A stretch of DNA of 64,000 nucleotides from Caldicellulosiruptor obsidiansis OB47 (lineage in GTDB: Bacteria; Bacillota; Thermoanaerobacteria; Caldicellulosiruptorales; Caldicellulosiruptoraceae): positions 613,501 through 677,500 of the forward strand of contig NC_014392.1 in NCBI RefSeq assembly GCF_000145215.1. Direction: 5' to 3'. Position 1 is the first letter of the stretch, and each line of letters opens with the position of its first letter. This document shows positions 32,925 to 42,747 of this stretch, one piece after another. A program made the position numbers and the translations under genes. A model generated the notes under the pieces. That model had not been told where the DNA came from, did not search any database, and saw nothing but the letters and a program-made list of their open reading frames with translations.

Positions 32925-34241
32925 ATGAAGTACTTCAAAGACATTCCAGAAGTAAAATATGAAGGACCAAAGTCAGACAATCCATTTGCTTTCAAGTACT
33001 ACAATCCTGACGAAATTATTGACGGCAAGCCTTTGAAAGACCACCTTCGTTTTGCAGTTGCTTACTGGCATACATTCTGTGCAACAGGAAGCGACCCGTT
33101 TGGACAACCTACAATTACCCGTCCATGGGACAGGTTCTCAAACCCAATGGACAACGCAAAGGCAAGAGTTGAAGCCGCATTTGAGTTTTTTGAAAAGCTA
33201 AATGTTCCATTTTTCTGTTTTCATGACAGAGACATTGCACCTGAAGGAGAAAATTTAAGAGAAACAAACAAGAACTTGGATGAGATAGTTTCTATGATCA
33301 AAGAATACTTAAACACAAGCAAAACAAAAGTTTTGTGGGGAACAGCAAACCTATTTTCACATCCGCGATATGTTCATGGTGCTGCAACATCCTGCAATGC
33401 CGATGTTTTTGCATATGCAGCAGCGCAGGTGAAAAAGGCGTTAGAGGTAACAAAAGAGCTTGGCGGCGAAAACTATGTGTTCTGGGGCGGAAGAGAAGGT
33501 TATGAGACGCTTTTGAACACCGACATGGAGCTTGAGCTTGACAACTTGGCAAGATTTTTGCGCATGGCAGTTGACTATGCAAAAGAGATAGGGTTTGACG
33601 GTCAGTTTTTGATTGAACCAAAGCCAAAAGAACCAACTAAGCATCAGTACGATTTTGATGCTGCTCATGTATATGGATTTTTGAAAAAGTATGATCTTGA
33701 TAAGTACTTCAAGCTCAACATAGAAGTAAACCATGCAACCTTGGCAGGACATGATTTTCACCATGAGTTGAGATTTGCACGAATAAACAACATGCTTGGT
33801 TCAATTGATGCTAACATGGGCGATTTGCTTTTGGGTTGGGATACAGATCAGTTCCCAACAGATGTAAGGCTTACCACGCTTGCTATGTATGAGGTTATAA
33901 AGATGGGTGGTTTTGACAAAGGTGGGCTCAACTTTGATGCAAAGGTAAGAAGAAGCTCTTTTGAACTTGAAGACCTGGTTATTGGTCACATTGCGGGGAT
34001 GGATGCTTTTGCAAAAGGATTTAAGATAGCATATAAGCTTGTTAAAGATGGGGTATTTGATAAGTTTATCGAAGAGAGATACAGAAGCTACAAAGAAGGA
34101 ATTGGAGCTAAGATTGTAAGTGGTCAGGCAGATTTTAAGACGTTAGAAGAGTATGCTCTAAATCTTTCTCAAATAGAAAACAAATCTGGCAAACAAGAGC
34201 TTCTTGAGATGATTTTGAACAAATATATGTTCAGTCAATGA
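32925..34241 (+). CDS. xylA: Xylose isomerase
   Basis: Metal-dependent isomerase converting D-xylose to D-xylulose (and glucose to fructose). The 438 aa carry the signature residues: H100/D103 in [27 protein letters not shown] for metal ligands, [18 protein letters not shown], and [20 protein letters not shown]. This is the class II type found in Clostridia. The start is ATG 32925 by homology to [18 protein letters not shown] 32913 is only one base from the AAGGAG site, while the ATG is 13 bases away, so the ribosome spacing is unusual. No xylulokinase is next to it in this window. Confidence 0.96.
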   Translation: MKYFKDIPEVKYEGPKSDNPFAFKYYNPDEIIDGKPLKDHLRFAVAYWHTFCATGSDPFGQPTITRPWDRFSNPMDNAKARVEAAFEFFEKLNVPFFCFHDRDIAPEGENLRETNKNLDEIVSMIKEYLNTSKTKVLWGTANLFSHPRYVHGAATSCNADVFAYAAAQVKKALEVTKELGGENYVFWGGREGYETLLNTDMELELDNLARFLRMAVDYAKEIGFDGQFLIEPKPKEPTKHQYDFDAAHVYGFLKKYDLDKYFKLNIEVNHATLAGHDFHHELRFARINNMLGSIDANMGDLLLGWDTDQFPTDVRLTTLAMYEVIKMGGFDKGGLNFDAKVRRSSFELEDLVIGHIAGMDAFAKGFKIAYKLVKDGVFDKFIEERYRSYKEGIGAKIVSGQADFKTLEEYALNLSQIENKSGKQELLEMILNKYMFSQ

Positions 34242-34256
34242 GGTTAATATTCTATG

Positions 34257-34286
34257 AAAGCTGGAAGGAAACCTTCCAGCTTTTTT
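34257..34286. terminator. Bidirectional terminator between xylA and the minus-strand gene
   Basis: A near-perfect stem AAAGCTGGAAGG / CCTTCCAGCTTTTTT with three loop bases; A and T runs flank it on both sides, so it can stop both convergent transcripts. Confidence 0.85.
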
Positions 34287-34993
34287 CATGCAACAATACT
34301 TTGAGATTTTTCTGTGAGCAGTAGAAGGAGTTTTAAATTTATATCTTCGCTTTTTTTGTGTTCAGGTGAGAAATACTGCGCAGGTGGTTCACCACAAATA
34401 TCTGCTCCAACTATTTCAAAAGCTGATGAGAAATGTGAAACTATTTCGATTAAGGTTTTTGGCTTGCAGTGTCCTTGGTCCCAGGTTGTGTTTATTGAAG
34501 ACTTTGTTAAGATATCTTTGTCAATGCTTATGTAAACCGGTAGGTTAGGTTTTATCTTTTTATAATCAAGTGGTGATAAAATTTTAATTTTGCTGCTGCT
34601 CACATTTTTTTTATCTTCTGAGAGGACAAAGATTTCAGCAATTTGATTTAATCCTGCGGCATCTTTTAACCATGAACCGCATGTTATAAATCCCGGATAA
34701 CTATTTGAATAATCAACATGTTTATCAATAACTATTAAAGAAAAAGTTTTATTTATCTTTTTCAAAAGCATATATGTGAAGTGATGATATTCGCCAGCAC
34801 CAAGAAAGAACAAGGAATTTTCAACTTTTTTTATCTTTTCTGAGATTGAGTCAAGCACCTTTTTTGAGCACATGTACTTGGTTGAAGACAGACTTTTAAG
34901 ATCAATGCAAGTGCACATCTCTTTGAGTCTTGGCTGAAAAGAATAATACTCATCAAACATCAAAATATATGAAGAAGATAACAAGCGTTTCAT
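34286..34993 (-). CDS. Arginase/ureohydrolase-fold protein
   Basis: A protein of the arginase-deacetylase fold. Candidate metal ligands are visible in three places: GAGEYHHFTYML (H), VIDKHVDYSN (D-x-H-x-D) and YISIDKDIL (D-x-D); GADICGEPPAQYF near the end matches the last family motif. The spacing agrees with arginase/agmatinase, but the motifs are divergent, so the substrate is unknown. ATG 34993 is preferred because AAGGAG at 35003-35008 (minus strand) lies nine bases before it; ATG 35002 and 34999 are in frame but too close. It is convergent with xylA. Confidence 0.7.
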   Translation of the reverse strand: MKRLLSSSYILMFDEYYSFQPRLKEMCTCIDLKSLSSTKYMCSKKVLDSISEKIKKVENSLFFLGAGEYHHFTYMLLKKINKTFSLIVIDKHVDYSNSYPGFITCGSWLKDAAGLNQIAEIFVLSEDKKNVSSSKIKILSPLDYKKIKPNLPVYISIDKDILTKSSINTTWDQGHCKPKTLIEIVSHFSSAFEIVGADICGEPPAQYFSPEHKKSEDINLKLLLLLTEKSQSIVA

Positions 34994-35139
34994 GCTCATC
35001 ATCTCCTTCTTTCGCAGTTTACATATATAATTATATCACCATATGAAAATGTTGTTATAAAGAAGCAAAACGGTGGTATAAAAGTGTATTGAAAGCAAAA
35101 GATACTGTAAGGAATTTATATAGAAAGGAGATGACTTTT

Positions 35140-35316
35140 ATGAGCGCAAAAGATATGGTCTTAGAGGCTTTGAAGAGTTCTCCAGAGCCGATGAAAATTC
35201 AGGATATTGTTCAAAAGACAGGGCTTGACAAAAAAGAGGTTGAAAAAGCTATCAAGGAACTAAAAAGTGAAGGGCTGATAGAGTCGCCAAAACGCTGCTT
35301 TTACAAAGCAAAATAA
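35140..35316 (+). CDS. Small winged-helix protein
   Basis: A 58-aa protein of one winged-helix domain: MSAKDMVLEALKSSPEPMKIQDIVQKTGLDKKEVEKAIKELKSEGLIESPKRCFYKAK. The final positive wing (PKRCFYKAK) suits DNA contact. A longer frame from 35089 exists, but AAAGGAG at 35124-35130 is ten bases before this ATG and points to the shorter protein. A terminator follows. Its role is unknown; similar small MarR/HTH proteins often serve as regulators. Confidence 0.75.
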   Translation: MSAKDMVLEALKSSPEPMKIQDIVQKTGLDKKEVEKAIKELKSEGLIESPKRCFYKAK

Positions 35317-35334
35317 GCCCTTAAAAAACTTGTT

Positions 35335-35380
35335 GCCTGTCCACTTTATAAGGTGCTAAAGAAGATGGACAGGCTTTTTT
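35335..35380 (+). terminator. Terminator after the small winged-helix gene
   Basis: GCCTGTCCA (35335-35343) / TGGACAGGC (35366-35374), then a long T run. Confidence 0.85.
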
Positions 35381-35493
35381 TATTTTTTTTAGCTACTTAA
35401 AGAGTTCACATGGTGTATAATATTCAAGTAGAAGGACTACAAAAAGTTGTGCAAGTTTAACCTTTTTTCTCTGTTGGGAGGAAAGCTAATAAA

Positions 35494-37056
35494 ATGTTTA
35501 AGCTTTTGATTGTAGAAGATGAGAAAATAACCCGAGAAAGTCTTGAAACATTGATACCATGGAATGAGCTTGGAATTGGAGAAATTAAGAGTGCTAAAAA
35601 TGGTCAGGAAGCATTGGAGACTGTAAAAAATTATATTCCCGATATTTTACTGTGCGATGTAAGAATGCCACGGATGGATGGTATTGAATTTTCAAAGAGG
35701 TTAAAAAATATTTTTCCAAAATGTAAAATAGTCTTTATAAGTGGCTATGCAGAAAAGGAGTATCTTTTGTCAGCTATACGTTTGAATGCAATTGACTACA
35801 TCGAAAAGCCTCTCGATATAGAAAAGATTAAGAGCACAATGAAAAAAGTTGTGGAGATTATAGAGTTTGAGAGAAAAGAAGAGGAAGAAAAAGAAAGGCT
35901 GAAAGAACATTACAATGAGAGTATATATTACGCTGCTACACAGCTTGTTCAGCAGCTGCTAAAAGACCACACAGATTATAGCGTTTTCCAAAAGTATGCT
36001 GCCGAAGATTTTTTAACCTCAACATTAGATGTTATTGTAGGGTTTGTAGACTGGAAGGCTGAAGAGGACCATCTGGATGAAATGGTATCAAAAGAAATAT
36101 ATAACCAAGTTTTGGGTCAAGACCTTACATCAAGAATTGCTGTGTTATTTTCGTTTTTATCACAGAACAGTTTTGTTCTTATTTGCAGCGAAAAAAGTGA
36201 GATTGACATAAACAAGGCAGCGAATATACTAAAAGAGGTTTTTTTACAAAAAGGAGAGATTTGCCTGATGGTTGCTACCTCGATAAAGGCAAGTCAAGTA
36301 AAAGAGAGCATTGAAAACATGCTCAAGATACTCAAGAAAAATGTATTTTATAATGGTTTTGGCAATTCGTATACATATGAAGGTTTTGTAGACAAAAGAG
36401 AACAGGAAATTAGTTTTGACTTTGAAAAATTTGAGGAATATCTAAAAAGGGATGATATAAAGAGGGCCAAGGAGGAGATAGAAAAGCTGTATTTTTGGCT
36501 TAAGTCAAATCAAGGCATTGAGATTGAGAAGGTAAAAAATATATTTTTTGAGATGCTCTTGATTGCATACCAAATAGGGAGGCAAAGAAAAATAACACAG
36601 TTTTTAGATGAAGCTGGAAGAGCAAAAAAATGGAGCGAAATAGAACAAAAGCTTACTTTAAACCAGCTAAAAGAGGTTATTTATGAGACGCTTGATGGGA
36701 TATTTGAGTTATTTACAACACGTGGCAATTTAAATCGAAAGGTGTATCAGATAATAAGGTTTATTGAAGAAAACTTCTATGACAAGCATCTGAGTGTTCA
36801 AAAGATAGCTAACCATTTTTATTTCAGTCCAAATTATTTGTGCAGTATGTTCAAAAAAGCAACTGGTAAGACAATCAACGATTACATAACTGAGGTCAGA
36901 ATTGAAAAAGCCAAGCAGCTTCTAAAAGATAATAGCATCAAGCTATATGAGATTGCAGAGAAAGTTGGATTTGGAGACCCGAATTATTTTTCAGCCTTGT
37001 TCAAAAAGAAAGTTGGGATGACTCCATCTGAGTTTAGAGAGAGGTATTATGTATGA
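35494..37056 (+). CDS. YesN-type response regulator with AraC domain (second copy)
   Basis: A 520-aa regulator with a receiver domain (residues 3-120; D55 in ILLCDVRMPRMDG; lysine in IDYIEKPLD), a middle coiled region, and an AraC-type HTH at about 415-515 (IIRFIEENFYDKHLSVQKIANHFYFSPNYLCSMFKKATGKTINDYITEVRIEKAKQLLKDN). It overlaps the following kinase by four bases. The order regulator-kinase is the reverse of the first cluster. Likely controls the permease and binding-protein genes downstream. Confidence 0.93.
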   Translation: MFKLLIVEDEKITRESLETLIPWNELGIGEIKSAKNGQEALETVKNYIPDILLCDVRMPRMDGIEFSKRLKNIFPKCKIVFISGYAEKEYLLSAIRLNAIDYIEKPLDIEKIKSTMKKVVEIIEFERKEEEEKERLKEHYNESIYYAATQLVQQLLKDHTDYSVFQKYAAEDFLTSTLDVIVGFVDWKAEEDHLDEMVSKEIYNQVLGQDLTSRIAVLFSFLSQNSFVLICSEKSEIDINKAANILKEVFLQKGEICLMVATSIKASQVKESIENMLKILKKNVFYNGFGNSYTYEGFVDKREQEISFDFEKFEEYLKRDDIKRAKEEIEKLYFWLKSNQGIEIEKVKNIFFEMLLIAYQIGRQRKITQFLDEAGRAKKWSEIEQKLTLNQLKEVIYETLDGIFELFTTRGNLNRKVYQIIRFIEENFYDKHLSVQKIANHFYFSPNYLCSMFKKATGKTINDYITEVRIEKAKQLLKDNSIKLYEIAEKVGFGDPNYFSALFKKKVGMTPSEFRERYYV

Positions 37057-38837
37057 AAAGAGTTGCAAATATTTTTTCGAATATGAGTATAAAATACAAA
37101 TTGTTTGCATCATATATGTTTGTGATTTTGATATCATTTGGCATATTTTCTTTTATGAACTACGTTATTGTTGGAAGGGATGTCGAAAAACAGGCTATTT
37201 ATTCTTCTGGCAAGATTGTGGACCAGACAGCTTCTTTCTTAGAAAACAGGGTGTCATCAGTTAAAAATGTACTGAACATTTTAGCTCTTGATTCAACCGT
37301 GCAAGAACTTGTAAACAGGCCGGATGACTACTACTACGAAAATATCGGTAACTGGCTTGTAGACTCTCAGAGATTTACAAAACTTTTTTACAGCACATGC
37401 CAGAATTTTGACATACTCAGCATCTCAATTTATATGACACAGGGATTGGCAAGACTTAGCGAAACAGATAGCTATTTTCTCTTTGAGCGGATTGAAAAGC
37501 TTCCATGGTATCAGCAGATGGTTTTAAAAGGAGAGCTTTTTGCTTGGGTTACTCCCAAAATGCTAAATGTTGCGCGAAAAGATGTTGTGTCTTTGATAAG
37601 ACTGATTCCAGACCCTAAGAATATTAGTGAATACAAAGCTGCACTCAGAGCTGATATTTCAATTGCTGAAATTGAAAGAATTCTAAATCAGGCTTTGTTT
37701 ACAAGTAGAACACTTGCTTTTATTGTCAATTCAAATGGTGAAGTGGTTGCACGTTCTTTAAATAAGACAAACTTATCCCTTGGAGAGATAATAAAAGGGA
37801 TAGAAAAGAATATATCATCTCAAGAGGCAAATGTTGTTGAGATGGAGGTAGGGGGAGAGAAACTTCTTGTTCGAACAAGGAATATTAGCGATACAGATTG
37901 GTATCTTGTACTGGTTACACCTTATAAAGAGATTCATGAGCTTAATATAAAGACTATTAAACAGGTCTTTTTCATGATATTCTTGATTGCACCTTTTACA
38001 TTGATATTTGCTTTCTGGGCGGCAACATCAAGCACATCAAGAATAAAAAGGCTTACTCATAATATGAAAAAGGTTATTGAAAAAGGTGATTTCAATATAG
38101 AATTGGATACCCACTCTCAAGATGAGGTGGGTCAGCTCATATATACCTTCAACTATATGCTAAAGAAGATAAAAGAACTTTTGCATGAGCAGTACCAGCT
38201 TGGCAAGGAGAAGAAAAATTTGGAACTCAAAGCTCTTCAGTCACAGATAAATCCTCATTTTCTGTACAACACCCTTGACCTTATAAACTGGATTGCAATT
38301 AAGAACAAAAATGAAGATATTTCAAGGCTTGTAACCTCTCTTTCTCAGTTTTATAAATTAAGTCTTAGCAAGGGTGAGGATGTTGTAACAGTGGAAAATG
38401 AGATAGAACATGTGAAGGCGTATGTGATGATTCAAAATTACAGGTTTGACAACTGCATTGACCTTAAGATAGATGTTCCACAAAAACTTCTACAAGCGCG
38501 GATACCAAAACTGACACTTCAGCCGCTTGTTGAAAATTCTATTCACCACGGAATTTTGGAAAAAGAGGATCAGAAAGGTACTATAATCATAAAAGGTGAA
38601 ATTATAGATGGCAAGATGGCTGCAATATATGTAATTGATGATGGTGTTGGAATTTGTGAAGAGGTCCTTGAAAAAATAAAAAAGGGAGAAGTTGAGACTA
38701 CAAGAGGACATGGTTTTGGTATAAAGAATATAAACGAGAGATTGAAAATCTATTTTGGAAATGAAGCTGGACTGTTTTACGAGAGCAAAATCAACGAGAA
38801 AACAGTTGCAAAAGTCCTGTTTCCTGTGGAAGAATAG
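37053..38837 (+). CDS. YesM-type sensor histidine kinase (second copy)
   Basis: A 594-aa membrane kinase with TM1 about residues 14-34, an extracellular sensor region of about 240 residues, TM2 about 305-325 (VFFMIFLIAPFTLIFAFWA), and HAMP. Its His_kinase domain has H402 in INPHFLYNTLDLINWIA, with N-box PLVENSIHHGI and DDGVGICEEV in the ATPase domain. The same LytS/YesM architecture as the copy at 28988, but with little identity outside the catalytic core, so it probably sees a different sugar. It should phosphorylate the preceding regulator. Confidence 0.93.
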   Translation: MKRVANIFSNMSIKYKLFASYMFVILISFGIFSFMNYVIVGRDVEKQAIYSSGKIVDQTASFLENRVSSVKNVLNILALDSTVQELVNRPDDYYYENIGNWLVDSQRFTKLFYSTCQNFDILSISIYMTQGLARLSETDSYFLFERIEKLPWYQQMVLKGELFAWVTPKMLNVARKDVVSLIRLIPDPKNISEYKAALRADISIAEIERILNQALFTSRTLAFIVNSNGEVVARSLNKTNLSLGEIIKGIEKNISSQEANVVEMEVGGEKLLVRTRNISDTDWYLVLVTPYKEIHELNIKTIKQVFFMIFLIAPFTLIFAFWAATSSTSRIKRLTHNMKKVIEKGDFNIELDTHSQDEVGQLIYTFNYMLKKIKELLHEQYQLGKEKKNLELKALQSQINPHFLYNTLDLINWIAIKNKNEDISRLVTSLSQFYKLSLSKGEDVVTVENEIEHVKAYVMIQNYRFDNCIDLKIDVPQKLLQARIPKLTLQPLVENSIHHGILEKEDQKGTIIIKGEIIDGKMAAIYVIDDGVGICEEVLEKIKKGEVETTRGHGFGIKNINERLKIYFGNEAGLFYESKINEKTVAKVLFPVEE

Positions 38838-38884
38838 CCACAGCAGCTTTATAATTTTTTCCTTGCAATGCTTAAAAAGATAGG

Positions 38885-38919
38885 GGAGCTGGTTTTGAAA
38901 GGCCAGCTTCTATTTTTTT
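38885..38919 (+). terminator. Terminator after the second YesM gene
   Basis: GAGCTGG / CCAGCTTC with a loop, followed by TATTTTTTT. Confidence 0.75.
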
Positions 38920-39056
38920 GCAATTTTTATCATCTTAATTTTACAAAGAAAATATTAATTTTGTCTAATATGAATTTTTAACTGACCTTTTATAATAAGA
39001 AATAGAAGAAGCGAGAATAAATGATTTGTTCAATCACTACAAAAGGAGTGGCTGAA

Positions 39057-39977
39057 TTGAAAAAGAATGGTTTTTGGTATGAAATAAAAAAGAACAAGAT
39101 ACTTTATGCCATGTTCTTACCAGTAGCAATTTACTACATTCTGTTTGCCTATATACCAATGGGTGGAATTGTTCTTGCTTTTAAAGAGTTTAACTATCGA
39201 GATGGAATACTTTTCAGTCCATGGAACGGCTTCAAAAACTTTGAGTATTTCTTTGCTTCGGGCAGAGCTTGGCTTGTCACAAAAAACACTATTCTTTACA
39301 ACTTAGCCTTTTTGGCTGCATACACAGTATTTTCGGTCGCATGTTCAATTTTTATAGCCGAGCTTGCAGGTAAGATATTTAAAAAGTTCATCCAGTCTGT
39401 TATGTTTTTACCGTATTTTGTATCATGGGTTGTTGTGGCAGCTATGATGTATAACTTTTTCAACTATGATTATGGTCTTATTAACACCTTGATAAAAAAC
39501 CTTGGTGGTGAGCCAATAGATATCTACTCAAATCCTACTTACTGGTATTTCCTTTTGCCAATGTTATATGTATGGAAATGGGTAGGTTACGGAAGCGTTT
39601 TATATCTTGCAGCTATAATGGGATTTGACGAAGAGTGTTATGAGGCAGCAATAATTGATGGCGCAAATATCTTCCAAAGAATCTTTTATATTACAATCCC
39701 GATGTTAAAACCGACAATGATAATATTGATTTTGCTTGCACTTGGAAGAATTTTGCGTGGCGAGTTTGATATGTTTTATCAGATAATAGGTAATAACGGT
39801 CTTCTTCTTGACTATACAGATATTATCGATACCCTTGTGTTCAGAAGCCTTATGCAGGTTCAGGATATTGGGATGGCGTCAGCAGCAGGTGCTTACCAGT
39901 CTGTGCTGTGCTTTGTAATTATAATGCTTGTCAACTGGCTTGTTAGAAGATATGACAAAGACTATGCACTGTTTTAA
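39057..39977 (+). CDS. Sugar ABC transporter permease, LplB-like (second cluster)
   Basis: A CUT1 permease with six helices; EAA loop ECYEAAIIDGANIFQRIFYITIPMLKP. The start is best taken as TTG 39057, because AAAAGGAG at 39040-39047 fits it; an ATG at 39021 is in frame but lacks a site. The protein resembles the permease at 23987 (same NYRDGILFSPWNGFKNFEYFF region), a clear paralogue. The cluster ends with a binding protein and is followed by a GH53 galactanase, so galacto-oligosaccharides are a plausible cargo, which is inference. Confidence 0.9.
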   Translation: MKKNGFWYEIKKNKILYAMFLPVAIYYILFAYIPMGGIVLAFKEFNYRDGILFSPWNGFKNFEYFFASGRAWLVTKNTILYNLAFLAAYTVFSVACSIFIAELAGKIFKKFIQSVMFLPYFVSWVVVAAMMYNFFNYDYGLINTLIKNLGGEPIDIYSNPTYWYFLLPMLYVWKWVGYGSVLYLAAIMGFDEECYEAAIIDGANIFQRIFYITIPMLKPTMIILILLALGRILRGEFDMFYQIIGNNGLLLDYTDIIDTLVFRSLMQVQDIGMASAAGAYQSVLCFVIIMLVNWLVRRYDKDYALF

Positions 39978-40003
39978 ATATTGACTTAAAAGGGGAGAGA
40001 ACA

Positions 40004-40882
40004 TTGAGAAAGGGTAAGGATTACATTCTGTTTAATATTATCGGATATATATTTATAACAATAATTGGACTTTTTACCTTCATACCTTTTGTTGTGCTTG
40101 TGGTAAGCTCATTTGCTTCAGAAAACTATATTATAAACCACGGTTACACTTTGATTCCAAAAGAATTTTCACTCAGTGCATATAAGCTCATTTTCCAAAA
40201 CCCTCAAAGAATTTTCAGGGCTTACTTGGTAACCATTGTGGTAACAAGCGTTGGTACGAGTTTGTCGTTATTTCTTTCCACAATGGCTGCGTATGTTATG
40301 TACAGAAAAGATGTAAAATATAGGAATGCATTGGCTTTCTTCCTGTACTTCACAACACTTTTTAACGGTGGTCTTGCTCCGTACTATATAATCTTGGCAA
40401 ACTACTATCATTTGAAAAACAACGTGCTTGTTCTGATACTTGTGCCACTTTTCAATGTGTTTTACATTTTAATCTTGCGCAACTTTATTAGAGGTTCTAT
40501 TCCAGACTCTTTGATAGAGTCAGCAAAGATTGACGGCGCAGGAGATTTTACAATATTCTTGAAAATTATTTTGCCACTTTCAAAACCAGCTTTAGCATCT
40601 ATTGGACTTTTCATAGCTCTCAATTACTGGAATGACTGGTGGACTCCAATGATGTTCATCGAAAAACAGACCTTGTATCCTCTGCAATATACCTTGTATT
40701 TAATCCTGTCAAGCGTCAATGTTGCTGCTAATATTCTGCAAAATGTTGTACGAATAGATATGCCAAAAGAAACTTTAAAGCTTGCAATGACAGTTGTTGC
40801 AACAGGTCCAATAATTTTCTTGTACCCGTTTGTTCAAAGGTATTTTGTCAGAGGCATTACACTTGGTGCTGTAAAAGGTTAA
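40004..40882 (+). CDS. Sugar ABC transporter permease, LplC/YtcP-like (second cluster)
   Basis: A CUT1 permease with six helices; EAA loop SLIESAKIDGAGDFTIFLKIILPLSKP and the C-terminus PFVQRYFVRGITLGAVKG. TTG 40004 is the start, preceded by AGGGGAGAG. It pairs with the LplB-like permease 26 bases upstream. A hairpin (40886-40925) separates it from the binding-protein gene. Confidence 0.9.
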   Translation: MRKGKDYILFNIIGYIFITIIGLFTFIPFVVLVVSSFASENYIINHGYTLIPKEFSLSAYKLIFQNPQRIFRAYLVTIVVTSVGTSLSLFLSTMAAYVMYRKDVKYRNALAFFLYFTTLFNGGLAPYYIILANYYHLKNNVLVLILVPLFNVFYILILRNFIRGSIPDSLIESAKIDGAGDFTIFLKIILPLSKPALASIGLFIALNYWNDWWTPMMFIEKQTLYPLQYTLYLILSSVNVAANILQNVVRIDMPKETLKLAMTVVATGPIIFLYPFVQRYFVRGITLGAVKG

Positions 40883-40885
40883 AAA

Positions 40886-40925
40886 TGGTATCAACAGGTG
40901 CTTTTTGTAATGCCTGTTGGTATAG
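40886..40925 (+). terminator. Intergenic hairpin before the second binding-protein gene
   Basis: GGTATCAACAGG (40887-40898) pairs with CCTGTTGGTATA (40913-40924), without a U tract; this is the same position relative to the permease and binding-protein genes as the hairpin at 25906. Confidence 0.55.
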
Positions 40926-40953
40926 ATTAAAATGAATCAGGGAGGTTGATTGT

Positions 40954-42537
40954 GTGATGAAAAAGAACTTCAGGCTTTTAGCGCTCATCTTGACAGTATG
41001 TTTTGTATTTTCAACCATTTTAGTTTCAATGTTTGTGGTTGGCTTTGGTGCGCAATCAAAAAGAACTGCACCCGGTTTTGACCCGAGCATTGATGTGTCA
41101 AAACCTGTCAAGATTGTTGGTTATCTTTTGGGTGATGCACCGGCTGAATTTCCAAACGTTATGAAAGAGCTTAACAAAAAGCTTCAAAAAGACATCAACG
41201 CAACAATGGAGATTAACTACATTGGATGGGGAGATTTGAACTACAAATATCCACTTATTCTGGCATCAGGAGAGAATGTTGATTGGATGTATGCAGCAAA
41301 CTGGTGCTTCTACTTCCAGGAAGCTGCAAAAGGTGGATTTAAGGAACTTACAATGGATATGATCAAAAAATACATGCCAAGACACTACAAAGCAACACCT
41401 TCTGTTGCATGGCAGGAAGCAAAGGTAAAAGGGAAAATCTACATGATTCCGACTGCAACACCTGACAGAAAAGCTGATGTTGTAATTATAAGAGGGGATT
41501 TGAGAGAAAAGTATAAGGTTCCCCCAATCAAAAAATACAATGATATTGAACCGTTCCTTGCAGCAATAAAGAAAAATGAGAAAAGCATGATGCCAATGAA
41601 TTTGGACAACCAGTACGACTTGAACTCAGTTATGTGGAGACTTTTGGTTGAAAAAACAGATTACTTAGAAGATGTTGCAAGAGTATCAACAGGCGGTACA
41701 GGACTTTTCACAACTATATATGACACCAAACCCAAAGTTTACTATATAATGGACAAAGAAATACTTCCTGCTTTCAAAGATGCAGCGAAAAAGGTAAAGT
41801 CATGGTATGACAAAGGATACATCAACAGAAACGCTTATGCTAACAAAGTAAGAAGTAAAGACGCATTCGATCAAGGCAAGTCTGCAGTTGCATTTGGAAA
41901 TAGCCAAGATATACAATCTAACCTTGCAAATGCAAAAACGAAGGGCTGGAAAGTTGAAATTATTCCAATCTTTGATAAGAGAGGACACAGGCCAGCAGAC
42001 CCATATATAAACAATGGTGTTGCTCTTGTTGCGAAGACAAAGAATGCAGAAAGAACACTTATGGCACTTGACTTGATTATGGAAGAAAAGTCTTACAACT
42101 ATCTTGTTTACTTTGGAATTCAGGGCAAGAACTATATAATCAAGGATAACAAGATTGATTTGCCAAAAGGTGTTACAGCAGATAACAACACATATCCACC
42201 AGATGCTGCAGGGTTCTGGTTCACGAATAAAGACCAGTTCTTACCACTTGCAAGCTGGGATGACAATTACATTGCTCTTAGGAACACAATCAAGAAAGCA
42301 CTTGTGAGCTCACTACTTTCTTCATTCTCACTTGACCAAACAAAGGTAAAAACAGAGATTGCAAACCTCAACAGTGTTATGACACAGTATTACAATCCAA
42401 TATGTTTGGGAATGGTAAAGAACGTGGATGAAGCTTTTGCAACACTTGACAAGAAGCTCAAAGCAGCAGGTGTTGAGAAGGTTAAAGCTGAAGCACTCAG
42501 ACAGCTTGAACAGTACTTCAGAGAGAGAAATCAGTAG
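40954..42537 (+). CDS. Extracellular solute-binding protein, LplA-type (second cluster)
   Basis: A 528-aa binding protein for the two preceding permeases. A signal of about 35 residues (LLALILTVCFVFSTILVSMFVVGFG) has one cysteine inside the hydrophobic core, not a lipobox at the cleavage point. Body pattern: VGYLLGDAPAEFPNVMKELNKKLQKDINATMEINYIGWGDLNYKYPL, GYINRNAYANKVRSKDAFDQGKSAVAFGN. GTG 40954 follows GGGAGG by eight bases; ATG 40957 is next in frame. Located just before the galactanase gene, it may bind galacto-oligosaccharides. Confidence 0.9.
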   Translation: MMKKNFRLLALILTVCFVFSTILVSMFVVGFGAQSKRTAPGFDPSIDVSKPVKIVGYLLGDAPAEFPNVMKELNKKLQKDINATMEINYIGWGDLNYKYPLILASGENVDWMYAANWCFYFQEAAKGGFKELTMDMIKKYMPRHYKATPSVAWQEAKVKGKIYMIPTATPDRKADVVIIRGDLREKYKVPPIKKYNDIEPFLAAIKKNEKSMMPMNLDNQYDLNSVMWRLLVEKTDYLEDVARVSTGGTGLFTTIYDTKPKVYYIMDKEILPAFKDAAKKVKSWYDKGYINRNAYANKVRSKDAFDQGKSAVAFGNSQDIQSNLANAKTKGWKVEIIPIFDKRGHRPADPYINNGVALVAKTKNAERTLMALDLIMEEKSYNYLVYFGIQGKNYIIKDNKIDLPKGVTADNNTYPPDAAGFWFTNKDQFLPLASWDDNYIALRNTIKKALVSSLLSSFSLDQTKVKTEIANLNSVMTQYYNPICLGMVKNVDEAFATLDKKLKAAGVEKVKAEALRQLEQYFRERNQ

Positions 42538-42565
42538 GTTTATAGAATAATTTTTTGAAAAAGAA

Positions 42566-42613
42566 AGAGGCTACCAGTGCTCGGGAAAGTGTGGTGTTTT
42601 GCTGGTAGCCTCT
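42566..42613 (+). terminator. Hairpin after the second binding-protein gene
   Basis: A 12-bp stem AGAGGCTACCAG (42566-42577) / CTGGTAGCCTCT (42602-42613), but no T run follows, so it is more likely an RNA-stabilising stem than a classical terminator. Confidence 0.55.
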
Positions 42614-42747
42614 GAACTAATTTAGTTAGAAAATAGAGCATAAAGGAGTTTTATAAATTAAATTATAGAGTAGCTTATTGTGAAATGCAAATTTTTGAGG
42701 CAAGTTCTTGCCTGCTTTTAAACAACAATAAAGGGGTGGAACAAAAA

